From Flectobacillus major DSM 103 (GTDB lineage: Bacteria > Bacteroidota > Bacteroidia > Cytophagales > Spirosomataceae): 64,000 bases of DNA. Below the pieces are notes generated by a model. The model was not told the origin of the DNA. It was given only the letters and a program-made list of their open reading frames with translations, and searched no databases. The stretch covers positions 2,029,001-2,093,000 of the forward strand of contig NZ_KE386491.1 of NCBI RefSeq assembly GCF_000427405.1. The letters run 5' to 3'. Both the position numbers and the translations under genes were made by a program. This document shows, piece by piece, positions 9,629 through 17,396 of the stretch; position 1 is the stretch's first letter, and every line of letters starts with the position of its first letter.

Positions 9629-9726
9629 TTCTGAATAAGTTTATTTTTTCCTAATAAAAATATTACTTTTAAAAATATTTAAGCATAATTTGCTTTTAAT
9701 AATAAAAAAGATAGACTCATTCAGAA
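9629..9726. promoter_or_regulatory. divergent control region with an 8-bp inverted repeat, possible Lrp site
   Basis: The 147 bp between the fusion gene (-) and the Lrp-type gene (+) is extremely AT-rich. TTCTGAAT at 9629-9636 and its exact complement ATTCAGAA at 9719-9726 flank most of it. Lrp/AsnC proteins often bind such AT-rich palindromic sites beside their own gene. The evidence is positional only. Confidence 0.3.
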
Positions 9727-9730
9727 AAAT

Positions 9731-10183
9731 ATGCTGGACAAAACCGATAGCCAAATTCTTAACTTACTACAACATAATGCCAAACTAACCATCAAAGAAT
9801 TGGCAGAGGCATTACATCTGACTACTTCGCCCGTTTTTGAGCGAATCAAACGACTTGAAAAAGAGGGGGTTATTTCTGGATACGTAGCCTTGGTAAATGC
9901 TGAAAAGGCTGGACGAGGGCAAATTGTGTTTTGTAACGTATCGATGCCGATTTATACTACCGAAAACATTGATACTTTCGAGCATCTGGTAAAAGAGATG
10001 CCACAGGTATTAGAGTGCTATCATTTGGCTGGCATGGTCGACTACCAGCTAAAGGTATATGTAAAAGACATTAAGGAATACGACAACTTCCTAAAACAAC
10101 TTGCTGAAATACAGATTGTTAAAGTACATAGCAGCACTGTAGTTTTGCACGATGTAAAGTACTCTACTGTCATTCCTACTTAA
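9731..10183 (+). CDS. Lrp/AsnC family transcriptional regulator
   Basis: A 150-residue regulator with an N-terminal winged helix-turn-helix (about residues 2-60; DSQILNLLQHNAKLTIKELAEALHLT then SPVFERIKRLEKEGVI) and a C-terminal RAM/AsnC ligand-binding domain (about residues 66-145; VFCNVSMPIY, CYHLAGMVDYQLKVYVKD). Length is exactly that of the family. Such proteins form octamers that sense amino acids. It is transcribed away from the peptidase/epimerase/permease operon, so it is a good candidate for that operon's amino-acid-responsive regulator. That link is inferred from position. Confidence 0.92.
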   Translation: MLDKTDSQILNLLQHNAKLTIKELAEALHLTTSPVFERIKRLEKEGVISGYVALVNAEKAGRGQIVFCNVSMPIYTTENIDTFEHLVKEMPQVLECYHLAGMVDYQLKVYVKDIKEYDNFLKQLAEIQIVKVHSSTVVLHDVKYSTVIPT

Positions 10184-10184
10184 A

Positions 10185-10222
10185 AAATACTCAGCAGGCA
10201 AGCTAGTTGCTGCTGAGTATTT
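10185..10222. terminator. hairpin between convergent genes
   Basis: 12-bp arms at 10185-10196 and 10211-10222 (AAATACTCAGCA and its complement) with A/T runs on both flanks. It starts immediately after the Lrp-type gene's stop and lies 11 bp from the end of the minus-strand gene, so it is probably bidirectional. Confidence 0.75.
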
Positions 10223-10233
10223 CCATCAATTAA

Positions 10234-11265
10234 TTATTTAGCTTTTGCAGCCCATGTAGCGGCCTTGGCCAACGCATTTTTATCGGCAGTTCTTGCTCTT
10301 ACAAAATTGCTTAGAAACAAATAGGCATTTTTGTCGGTTCTGCTATCTATCAAACTTTCCAGTACCTTAATTGCTTGGTCGGGCTTTCCTTCTCTAAACA
10401 AAGCTGTTGTTTCTTCCCTAAAAACTCTTCCAGCAATCGACTTCTTGTCGATTCCCAATTTGGTCAAATTAGCTTTTACCTGATTAATTTTTGCTACCGA
10501 CGAACGGCTTCCTCGGCTAGAATACAACGAGTACATAATAATATTTTCAGCCGTTTGCTTCACCAATGCCTTGTCGTATTTAGCATTATATTCGGCCAAA
10601 TGCGTCATCATATACGTAAAAATCGGGTTTTCGTCGTCCATGATTACCTTTTGTAAAACCAAAAAATTAGAATTATTGGTATATTGACTACTTGGGATTT
10701 TACTGGCATAAGCTTTCATTGCTGCAATATTGTCGGTAGTATCTTTCATGATTCTGGCCATGAAGGCATAATCAATCAAAAAATTGGGGTCTCGCACACC
10801 CGACTGAAAACTAGCTTTGTAGGCTGTGCTTCTTCTTTTGGGGTCGAGGGCCTTACCTGCTGCGTCTATTACTACTTGTGCGGTATTGGTATTTTCGCCC
10901 ATTACAGCAATGTGCAATAGTTTTACCTCTTTATCAAAGAAAAGCAATGTTGGAGTTGACGGAATCCAGATTTTTTGTTTTTGCAAAAAAGCTTGAGCCT
11001 CGGTTGTGGTTACATCTAGCTTGTAGCTAATATAATTACGATTATAAAAATCACCTACCAACGGAAGTTCAAAGGTAGGTTTAAAGGCAATACACACATG
11101 GCAAGTAGGAGCATAGGCTTCTAAAAAAACAGCCTTATTTTGCATTTTTGCCAAGTCAAAAACCGTTCTGAGGTTACCCCCTGCAACAAAATTTACTCCT
11201 TTTTGAGCATTGCTAATATTAGCAATTATCATTAGCAATATTAAATTTAATACAATTTTTTTCAT
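10234..11265 (-). CDS. exported thioredoxin-fold protein with helical C-terminal part
   Basis: A 343-residue protein with a signal peptide (about residues 1-20) and an N-terminal thioredoxin-like domain (about residues 30-135). The redox pair is C55-H-V-C58, followed by the cis-Pro region WIPSTPTLLFF. The remaining 200 residues are mostly alpha-helical, with repeat-like segments near the end (FREGKPDQAIKVLESL and AYLFLSNFVRARTADKNALAKAA) that resemble TPRs. It probably acts in periplasmic thiol reduction or exchange. A hairpin 37 bp upstream separates it from gldC, so it has its own transcript. The partner is not evident. Confidence 0.82.
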   Translation of the reverse strand: MKKIVLNLILLMIIANISNAQKGVNFVAGGNLRTVFDLAKMQNKAVFLEAYAPTCHVCIAFKPTFELPLVGDFYNRNYISYKLDVTTTEAQAFLQKQKIWIPSTPTLLFFDKEVKLLHIAVMGENTNTAQVVIDAAGKALDPKRRSTAYKASFQSGVRDPNFLIDYAFMARIMKDTTDNIAAMKAYASKIPSSQYTNNSNFLVLQKVIMDDENPIFTYMMTHLAEYNAKYDKALVKQTAENIIMYSLYSSRGSRSSVAKINQVKANLTKLGIDKKSIAGRVFREETTALFREGKPDQAIKVLESLIDSRTDKNAYLFLSNFVRARTADKNALAKAATWAAKAK

Positions 11266-11301
11266 GAATTATCTTATTATAAGCTGGTAAAATTCAAAAA
11301 A

Positions 11302-11330
11302 AGCCCCTTTTCTTCACTGAAAAGGGGGCT
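11302..11330 (-). terminator. rho-independent terminator after gldC
   Basis: On the minus strand, AGCCCCCTTTTC pairs with GAAAAGGGGCT (one bulged base) and is followed by a run of T. It lies 23 bp beyond the gldC stop. Confidence 0.8.
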
Positions 11331-11353
11331 AAACTAATTAGTATCGTTCAAGC

Positions 11354-11707
11354 TTAGGCTTGGGGCTGTTGTGCAGCTTTGATTTCTTCCTGAAGGTTTT
11401 TGGTCAAAACACGGCATAAATCATCAATCTGAAAAGCCATTTTTTGGTCGCCAGTTGCCTTTACCAACGATTCGGCAACACTACCCATTACCTCAATATA
11501 AAAACGTTTCATTTCTAAAACATCCATATCTTTGGTCCACAAAGGAAGTGCCAAAGTACCTTTGTGGTAGTGGTCCCAAACACCGATAAAAATAGCTTTG
11601 GTTTCCTCTACACCCTCATTAGGGTTTTCGGTGGCAGTCCAATGAATTTGTTCTGGAATACTTTGTTCGTCTAATGTTACTTGAAAATTGATTTCTGATT
11701 TTTTCAT
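11354..11707 (-). CDS. gldC: gliding motility-associated protein GldC
   Basis: A 117-residue cytoplasmic protein matching GldC in length and pattern: KSEINFQVTLDE at the start, then P-E-x-I-x-W, EETKAIFIGVWD, LPLWTKDMDVLEMKRFY and a helical end with ATGDQKM. GldC is conserved in gliding and many non-gliding Bacteroidota and is linked to the gliding/type 9 secretion machinery, where it improves but is not essential for movement. It is the second gene after the DUF4197 lipoprotein (53 bp gap) and ends at a terminator. The call rests on remembered family sequence and is fairly secure. Confidence 0.85.
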   Translation of the reverse strand: MKKSEINFQVTLDEQSIPEQIHWTATENPNEGVEETKAIFIGVWDHYHKGTLALPLWTKDMDVLEMKRFYIEVMGSVAESLVKATGDQKMAFQIDDLCRVLTKNLQEEIKAAQQPQA

Positions 11708-11760
11708 GGCACTATTTTAGTCAAGTTAGCACAAGCTTGCCTTGACCTCCTCGTTTATTT

Positions 11761-12489
11761 TTATTGATTACTTCCAAAAACTTTTTTGAGCAAATCGGTG
11801 ACACGAGCCGCTGGATTTTCTCTGATTTTTTGCTCTTCCTGAGCTACTAATAAGAATAACCCATCTATGGCCTTTTGAGTTGCATAACCTTTCAAATCTG
11901 GGTTAACTTTTTGCCCAACGAAAGGAATTTTGTTATAAGTGGTGGCAATATCGCCATATAATTTGGTAGCCCCTGTCGAATTGATGGCCTCGTCCATAAT
12001 AGGCGAAAAGGCATTGGTAAGGGCTTCGGTAGAAGTTTTTTTGAGGTACTGTGTGGCAGCGTCTTTATCGCCTTTCAATATTCCTAAGGCATCCTGAATT
12101 GTCATTTTGGTAATAGCATCCACAAAAATAGGTACTGCTTGCCCTGCTGCTTTTTCGGCACCACGGTTCAAGGCCGTAATAAATTTATCACACTGGCTTC
12201 CTAGTCCTATTTGACGTAACTTTTCTTCAACTTTGCGAGCTTCTGGCGGAAAAAGCAATTTTATTGTTTGATTACCCAAATACCCATCTAATGCCGAAGC
12301 CTGAGATGAACTATTTTTGATTCCTACAGTTAGGGCTTCTTTCAAGCCTTTGCTAATTTCTTCGGTGGTTAAGCCTCCTTTTGCACTACTCAATACATCG
12401 TTGGCTTGTTTCAATACATTTCCCCAGTTTTGCGACTGGCAACTTGATACAGAACCTAAAAAGCATACAGCAATAATAATTTTTCTCAT
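11761..12489 (-). CDS. DUF4197 lipoprotein
   Basis: A 242-residue exported protein. The N-terminus is a short lipoprotein signal peptide with a plausible lipobox (GSVSSC, Cys17). The body matches the DUF4197 pattern: LTTEEISKGLKEALTVGI near the start, the IKLLFPPEARKVEEKLRQIG segment, DALGILKGDKDAATQYL, and the closing KAIDGLFLLVAQEEQKIRENPAARVTDLLKKVFG. The protein is almost entirely alpha-helical. No activity is known for the family; the likely location is the outer membrane's inner leaflet. It lies upstream of gldC in the same direction. Confidence 0.88.
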   Translation of the reverse strand: MRKIIIAVCFLGSVSSCQSQNWGNVLKQANDVLSSAKGGLTTEEISKGLKEALTVGIKNSSSQASALDGYLGNQTIKLLFPPEARKVEEKLRQIGLGSQCDKFITALNRGAEKAAGQAVPIFVDAITKMTIQDALGILKGDKDAATQYLKKTSTEALTNAFSPIMDEAINSTGATKLYGDIATTYNKIPFVGQKVNPDLKGYATQKAIDGLFLLVAQEEQKIRENPAARVTDLLKKVFGSNQ

Positions 12490-12582
12490 TCTAGTGATTG
12501 TTAAAGTTGAACATCACGATATTCCTTAGGTATATTTACAGAATGTCGCCGATTTTTAAACGACAAAAGTGTTTAAAATGTG

Positions 12583-12590
12583 TAATTTTG
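12583..12590 (+). promoter_or_regulatory. candidate -7 promoter box for cinA
   Basis: TAATTTTG matches the Bacteroidota -7 consensus TAnnTTTG and is located about 100 bp before the proposed cinA start. No convincing -33 TTG was seen. Confidence 0.4.
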
Positions 12591-12693
12591 GGCAAAAATA
12601 ATGAATAGTTGGCAGGGCAAAGCCGAAATGCCTATTTTTATTCACATATTTGAGTCTTCACACAAAAAGCTTTTAGATAGCCCCCTTATAAAA

Positions 12694-13932
12694 ATGATTA
12701 AAGCAGAGATTATTACCATTGGCGATGAAATTCTTTATGGACAAATTACCGATACCAACACCCAATGGATAAGTGCAGAATTAGATAAAATTGGCATAAG
12801 AACCGTTAGAAAATCGTCTGTTGGCGACACAGAAGAGTCTATTTTAAGCATTTTTGAGGAAGCAACTAAGCGTGCCAATGTAATTTTGGTAACAGGTGGC
12901 CTTGGCCCCACCAAAGACGATATTACTAAAAAAACGTTTTGTAAGTTTTTTAATACACAAATGGCGGTTCATCCGCAAGCGTTGGAAGACCTCAAAGCTT
13001 TTTTTCAGAAAAGAGGTAGAGAAGTAACAGGCTTGAACCTCGGACAAGCCGAACTGCCGCTCAATGCTGAATATATTCATAATAAATTAGGTACTGCCCC
13101 AGGTATGTGGTTCGAGCAAAACGAAACTGTTTATATTTCGATGCCAGGCGTACCTTATGAAATGAAAGGTTTGATGTCTGATTTAATTTTGCCTAAATTG
13201 CAGACATTTTTCAAGACCCCTGTTATCTTCCATAAAATCATCAGAACAGTAGGCATTGGCGAGTCGCTCTTGGCTGAAAAAATCGAAGATTGGGAAGATG
13301 CTCTGCCTTCACATATTCGATTGGCTTATTTGCCGTCGATGGGTAGTGTAAAAATGCGACTAACTGGCTTTGGTAGTGATATGGCCGTGTTAGAACAAGA
13401 AATAGATACAGAAATTCAAAAGGTTATGCCCATTATCGAGGAGTTTGTGTATGCCTTGGGTGAGGTTGAATTAGAAGAAGCCGTAGGAAAAATGCTAAAA
13501 GCCCGAAACCTAACGGTATCTACAGCCGAAAGCTGTACTGGTGGATATTTGGCTCATCAGTTTACCAAAATAGCTGGCTCGTCGGCGTATTATTATGGTA
13601 GTATTATTTCGTATGACAATTCTGTAAAAATTAACCAATTGGGGGTAAAAGAAGAAACGTTACGTGATTTTGGAGCGGTTTCGGAAGAAACAGTAATACA
13701 AATGGCTCAAAATGTACGACAACTTTTACATACCGATATTGGCTTGGCTACTAGTGGTATTGCTGGCCCCGATGGCGGAACACCCGAAAAGCCTGTTGGT
13801 ACTATTTGGATTGCCCTGGCTACTGCCGAGCAAACTATTACTCAAAAACTACAATTGGGTGGTTTTAGAGAACAAAATATTCATTCAACTTCCATCAACA
13901 TACTCAATTTACTACGAAAAGTTTTGAAATAG
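12694..13932 (+). CDS. cinA: CinA family protein (competence/damage-inducible protein, NMN deamidase type)
   Basis: A 412-residue two-domain protein. The N-terminal MoCF-biosynthesis (molybdopterin-binding) fold (about residues 1-170) has IITIGDEILYGQITDTN and VTGGLGPTKDD; in CinA this domain is an ADP-ribose pyrophosphatase. The C-terminal CinA domain (about residues 250-410) has VSTAESCTGG and TSGIAGPDGGTPEKPVGT, the nicotinamide-mononucleotide amidohydrolase part. It contributes to pyridine nucleotide recycling. The frame is open from an ATG at 12601, but the internal ATG at 12694 gives the normal MIKAEIITIGDE start and leaves a 5' leader after the -7 box. The family call is very secure. 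Confidence 0.94.
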   Translation: MIKAEIITIGDEILYGQITDTNTQWISAELDKIGIRTVRKSSVGDTEESILSIFEEATKRANVILVTGGLGPTKDDITKKTFCKFFNTQMAVHPQALEDLKAFFQKRGREVTGLNLGQAELPLNAEYIHNKLGTAPGMWFEQNETVYISMPGVPYEMKGLMSDLILPKLQTFFKTPVIFHKIIRTVGIGESLLAEKIEDWEDALPSHIRLAYLPSMGSVKMRLTGFGSDMAVLEQEIDTEIQKVMPIIEEFVYALGEVELEEAVGKMLKARNLTVSTAESCTGGYLAHQFTKIAGSSAYYYGSIISYDNSVKINQLGVKEETLRDFGAVSEETVIQMAQNVRQLLHTDIGLATSGIAGPDGGTPEKPVGTIWIALATAEQTITQKLQLGGFREQNIHSTSINILNLLRKVLK

Positions 13933-13988
13933 CACTGGCATATTTTCTCAAAATCCATTGACCATCTCAAAACAAAAACATTATTAAT

Positions 13989-15290
13989 ATGGCTCAAATT
14001 GAAATTATCATGCCCAAAATGGGCGAAAGTATCATGGAGGCAACGGTGCTTTCTTGGCTCAAAAAAGTAGGAGAACGCATTGAAGCCGACGACTACCTAC
14101 TGGAGGTAGCTACAGACAAAATTGACACCGAAGTACCTTCGTCGCATAGTGGCGTGATTAAAGAAATTTTGGTGCAAGAAGGTGATATTGCTGTAATTGG
14201 TAGTCCTATTTGTATTATTGAAACCGAAGGAAATGCCGACGAGCCTCTTCCTACCGAAGAAGCAGCCTCTACTGCCATTGAGGCCGAAATTGAGGAAATA
14301 CAAGCTCTTACGGGTATTGCCCTCGACCCCACACAAGCCAGTGCCGATAGCTCCCCTAGCCGTTTTTACTCGCCTTTGGTGCTGAGTATTAGCAAAGAAG
14401 AGGGTATTTCTATGCAAGAACTCAATGCCCTAAAAGGAAGTGGCTTGGATGGCCGTGTTACCAAAAATGATATTTTAGCTTATATAAACCAACGCAAAAA
14501 GCCTATCGCTGCTCCTGTCGCTCTACCTGCAACACCTACTTACGAAACACCTAAGGCTGTGCCTATAAGTATTTCGGGGCAAGACGAAATCGTACAAATG
14601 GATAGAATGCGTAAGATGATAGCCGAAAGAATGGTTGATTCAAAACGTATTGCACCACATGTTTCGTCGTTTGTAGAAACAGATATGACACCTGTCGTAT
14701 TATGGCGTGAAGGAATTAAAAATAGCTTCAAAAAAGAATATGGCGAAAATATTACTTATACGCCTATCTTGATTGAAGCTGTGGTAAAAGCTATCAAAGA
14801 TTTTCCAAAAATCAATGCTTCCGTTGATGGCGACCGTATTATTTATAAAAAGAATATCAATATTGGTATGGCAGTGGCATTGCCTAATGGCAACTTGATT
14901 GTGCCTGTTATTCATAATGCCGATAGCTATAACCTCATTGGGCTTACCAAAAAGGTAAATGATATTACTAAAAGAGCAAGAGAAAATAAGCTCAAACCTG
15001 AAGATTTGGAAGGCGGAACTTATACTATTTCTAATATTGGTACTTTTGGCAATGTGATGGGTACGCCTATTATATTACAACCACAAGTAGCAATTATGGC
15101 TTTTGGAGCAATTCAGAAAAAGCCAGCTGTCATTGAAACCCCCGAAGGCGACTTGATTGGCATCCGTCAAAAAATGTTTATTTCTCACTCTTACGACCAC
15201 CGTATTGTTGATGGTTCGTTGGGTGGACAATTTGTAAAACGGGTTTCTGATTACCTAGAGGCATTTGATTTAAAAAGAAGCTTAATCTAA
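13989..15290 (+). CDS. dihydrolipoamide acyltransferase, E2 of a 2-oxo acid dehydrogenase complex
   Basis: A 433-residue E2. One lipoyl domain covers about residues 1-80, with lipoylation site Lys44 in EVATDKIDTEV. A linker and an E3/E1-binding domain follow (about 125-168; FYSPLVLSISKEEGI, GLDGRVTKNDI), then the catalytic acyltransferase domain (about 205-433) with active-site H404 and D408 (SYDHRIVDG). It transfers the acyl group to CoA in a pyruvate, 2-oxoglutarate or branched-chain complex. The single lipoyl domain and the sequence style suggest a branched-chain or 2-oxoglutarate type, but this cannot be settled here. No E1 or E3 gene is nearby, so it is an orphan E2. It is 56 bp after cinA. 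Confidence 0.93.
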   Translation: MAQIEIIMPKMGESIMEATVLSWLKKVGERIEADDYLLEVATDKIDTEVPSSHSGVIKEILVQEGDIAVIGSPICIIETEGNADEPLPTEEAASTAIEAEIEEIQALTGIALDPTQASADSSPSRFYSPLVLSISKEEGISMQELNALKGSGLDGRVTKNDILAYINQRKKPIAAPVALPATPTYETPKAVPISISGQDEIVQMDRMRKMIAERMVDSKRIAPHVSSFVETDMTPVVLWREGIKNSFKKEYGENITYTPILIEAVVKAIKDFPKINASVDGDRIIYKKNINIGMAVALPNGNLIVPVIHNADSYNLIGLTKKVNDITKRARENKLKPEDLEGGTYTISNIGTFGNVMGTPIILQPQVAIMAFGAIQKKPAVIETPEGDLIGIRQKMFISHSYDHRIVDGSLGGQFVKRVSDYLEAFDLKRSLI

Positions 15291-15299
15291 TTCATAGAG

Positions 15300-15319
15300 A
15301 CATGAGTCATCCCGAATTT
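15300..15319 (+). repeat. solo left end of the convergent-gap repeat
   Basis: Twenty bases identical to the left end of the full element at 15431-15450. It is followed by unrelated sequence. It is either a remnant of an earlier copy or a duplication of the end. Confidence 0.65.
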
Positions 15320-15426
15320 AGTGAATTGAGATTGAGTGATTTAGTGATTATTCTTTATGTCTACCTTGCAGCAATAGAGACGTAATATTTTGTGTCTAAA
15401 AATTAGTCATTCAGTAGATTAATATC

Positions 15427-15664
15427 AAAAACATGAGTCATCCCGAATTTTGGGATAATTTACAAAAGAGACCTCTTGTTTGTGTTTATTGAGATTCACG
15501 AGGTAGACCATTGTGCTTTTTTCCCAATAGGGTGTTCAGTAGCACCCTATTGGAAAAAAAGCACAATGGTTAGGCATTTATTGACTATTAATCAAAAAAG
15601 GTGGCCGAAAAACGAATTTCGACCGCTTTTTTTGATTAAAAAATTCGGAAGGACTCATGTTTTT
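15427..15664. repeat. convergent-gap structured repeat, copy A (full length, with terminal inverted repeats)
   Basis: A 238-bp element between the E2 gene (+) and the ABC ATPase gene (-), ending 3 bp from the latter's stop. The ends, 15427-15451 and 15640-15664, are inverted repeats of 25 bp with two mismatches. Inside are two long hairpins. The first has arms at 15507-15534 and 15543-15570 (28 bp, one mismatch). The second has arms at 15588-15610 and 15617-15639 (23 bp, two G-U pairs and one mismatch). It shares its left 75 bp and its second hairpin core with copies at 36181 and 55365. No transposase is encoded. The structure suits either a MITE-like element or a bidirectional terminator. 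Confidence 0.85.
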
Positions 15665-15667
15665 CTC

Positions 15668-16348
15668 TTATAATATCTTTGACAAATCAGGCTGATTTAT
15701 ATGGCTTTCTTTTAGTTCTCTATCTATTTCGGCAAATGCTTCTGGCTGATAAACCTTCTCTATCTTGGTATCTTTCAACCATAATATGGCATCACATACA
15801 CCCCTAAGGGTATCCAAAATATGGGAAGTTATAATAACCACTTTTCCTTTTTCTTTCAACACCTTGATTATATTGGTAAGTACCCAGCTAGATTCTAAAT
15901 CTAAGCCATTGTAAGGCTCATCCAAAATAATAATTTCTCTATCTAGCTTTAAAATACATAAAAGAGCTAGCTTTTTTTTCATTCCTGTCGAATACTCTTC
16001 AACAAGCGAATCCAAAGGTAAATCCATGATTTTTGCCCATTGATTTTCGTCAAAAGAAGGTATTTTCGAGGCGAAAATTGACAATATTTCTCGGCCTGTT
16101 AAGTAGCTATAAAAAAAATTATTGGTTTCCAAGATAGCTACTTGCCTTCTGTCTAAGGGCTTGTTTTGCCATAGTAATTCGCCACTTGTTGGGAACAAAA
16201 AGCCTGCAATACAATTGAGCAAAGTAGATTTCCCTGAACCATTTAGGCCAACTAAGCCATAGATATTACCGCTTTGAAATGATATTGAAATATGTTTTAA
16301 AACGGGCTCTGCCTGATAGGAAAAAGTGATATTTTTGAGTTCAAGCAT
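15668..16348 (-). CDS. ABC transporter ATP-binding protein
   Basis: A 226-residue ABC ATPase. Walker A is GLNGSGKST (about residues 34-42), the signature-like motif is EYSTGMKKKLALL, and Walker B is IIILDEPYNGLD followed by a switch His in VIITSHI. The MKKK signature variant is typical of ABC-2/CcmA-like exporters. The frame is open further upstream, but the ATG at 16348 gives the normal MLELKNITFSY beginning and overlaps the upstream membrane gene's stop by 8 bp, so the two are translationally coupled. It probably powers an exporter together with that membrane protein. The substrate is unknown. Confidence 0.9.
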   Translation of the reverse strand: MLELKNITFSYQAEPVLKHISISFQSGNIYGLVGLNGSGKSTLLNCIAGFLFPTSGELLWQNKPLDRRQVAILETNNFFYSYLTGREILSIFASKIPSFDENQWAKIMDLPLDSLVEEYSTGMKKKLALLCILKLDREIIILDEPYNGLDLESSWVLTNIIKVLKEKGKVVIITSHILDTLRGVCDAILWLKDTKIEKVYQPEAFAEIDRELKESHINQPDLSKIL

Positions 16349-17282
16349 TGAAGTAAAATTTGAGGTTCCTGATAGATTTTTGGTAAAATACAAAACATAA
16401 TACCATTGAAATAGGAAACATGTAAGGCAAAAATATACCCACAAACAAAAAACCTCCTATTACAGTATTGGACGGCACTCCTATATTAGGCTGGTATGAT
16501 TTATATTTATTAAGGATAAACACCAGATAATTAAGCACATACACTACCTGTAGTGCTATAAAAAATAATAAATTTTCGGGATAGTGAATCCCATACAATA
16601 CCATCAATGGCCCTACAAATACCAAGTATTGCTTCGTTTGAAATAGAATCTTTTGATACAAAAAAGATTGGGCTGTTGTTGCTTCCAGCAAGACAATTGG
16701 AAGACTTTCGCATCTATTAAAAAAACCTAGAAAAAACATCGTAATCAGTCCAATCCCTAAATAGCCTGAAGGATACCAGGTACCTATAATCAAAACTCCT
16801 ATATAAATCAACATAATTGGCCATTGATGTTGCCTCATACCAGCTATCCACTCAAAATTACCCTCCAACAAGATGCTTTTCAAAACAACGTGTTGCCTTA
16901 TTTTAGGTAGTTCGACCGTACGATTGACCCAGCCGATAAGTCCAGTAAGCATAATAGCAACACCAATATAAACCACAGGAATTTGATAAGCGATTAGGGC
17001 TATATACCAAGGCATAAGCACAAGGTTATATTCCAGCCAATAATATAATGGGTAATTCTGTGAAAAAAGCATTTGGATTAGCCGCTTATCTTTTCGTTGC
17101 AAGTGAACTGTCCATGGTGCTAAAGCCGACAACATGGCTGTCCAAGGATTAAGCTGTATGGCCAGAAGTAACCTTAATACTAGTATAATACCCATAATAG
17201 CCCCTATCAATATAGCTATCCAACCTGCCTCCACAAGAAGTCTTTTGAACTGTATATACCTTAGTAACAATATATTTATCAT
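16341..17282 (-). CDS. multi-pass membrane protein, likely permease partner of the ABC ATPase
   Basis: A 313-residue very hydrophobic protein with about eight to ten transmembrane segments and an N-terminal basic stretch (RYIQFKRLL). I do not recognise a named family from the sequence. Its stop overlaps the ATPase start (ATGCTTGA), which strongly suggests that the two form one ABC-2-type transporter. Similar large-membrane-protein plus CcmA-like ATPase pairs occur in Bacteroidota without known cargo. The transporter role is inferred from the coupling only. Confidence 0.7.
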   Translation of the reverse strand: MINILLLRYIQFKRLLVEAGWIAILIGAIMGIILVLRLLLAIQLNPWTAMLSALAPWTVHLQRKDKRLIQMLFSQNYPLYYWLEYNLVLMPWYIALIAYQIPVVYIGVAIMLTGLIGWVNRTVELPKIRQHVVLKSILLEGNFEWIAGMRQHQWPIMLIYIGVLIIGTWYPSGYLGIGLITMFFLGFFNRCESLPIVLLEATTAQSFLYQKILFQTKQYLVFVGPLMVLYGIHYPENLLFFIALQVVYVLNYLVFILNKYKSYQPNIGVPSNTVIGGFLFVGIFLPYMFPISMVLCFVFYQKSIRNLKFYFNA

Positions 17283-17342
17283 ATCAGATATTATGGTTAT
17301 GAACTATTAGTCAAACAATACCCCAAAACATTACATTTAATT

Positions 17343-17385
17343 GCAATAAAAAAGGCTACCCTTATGAGGTAGCCTTTTTTATTGC
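17343..17385 (-). terminator. terminator after the desaturase
   Basis: Perfect 18-bp arms at 17343-17360 and 17368-17385 (GCAATAAAAAAGGCTACC and its complement) with built-in A and T runs. It lies just past the desaturase stop on the minus strand. Confidence 0.85.
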
Positions 17386-17396
17386 TTTATTTCTAC

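Noticed and set aside
15476-15673. 65-codon + strand frame through repeat copy A
   Set aside because: It lies wholly within the hairpins of the repeat and shows no protein-like pattern.
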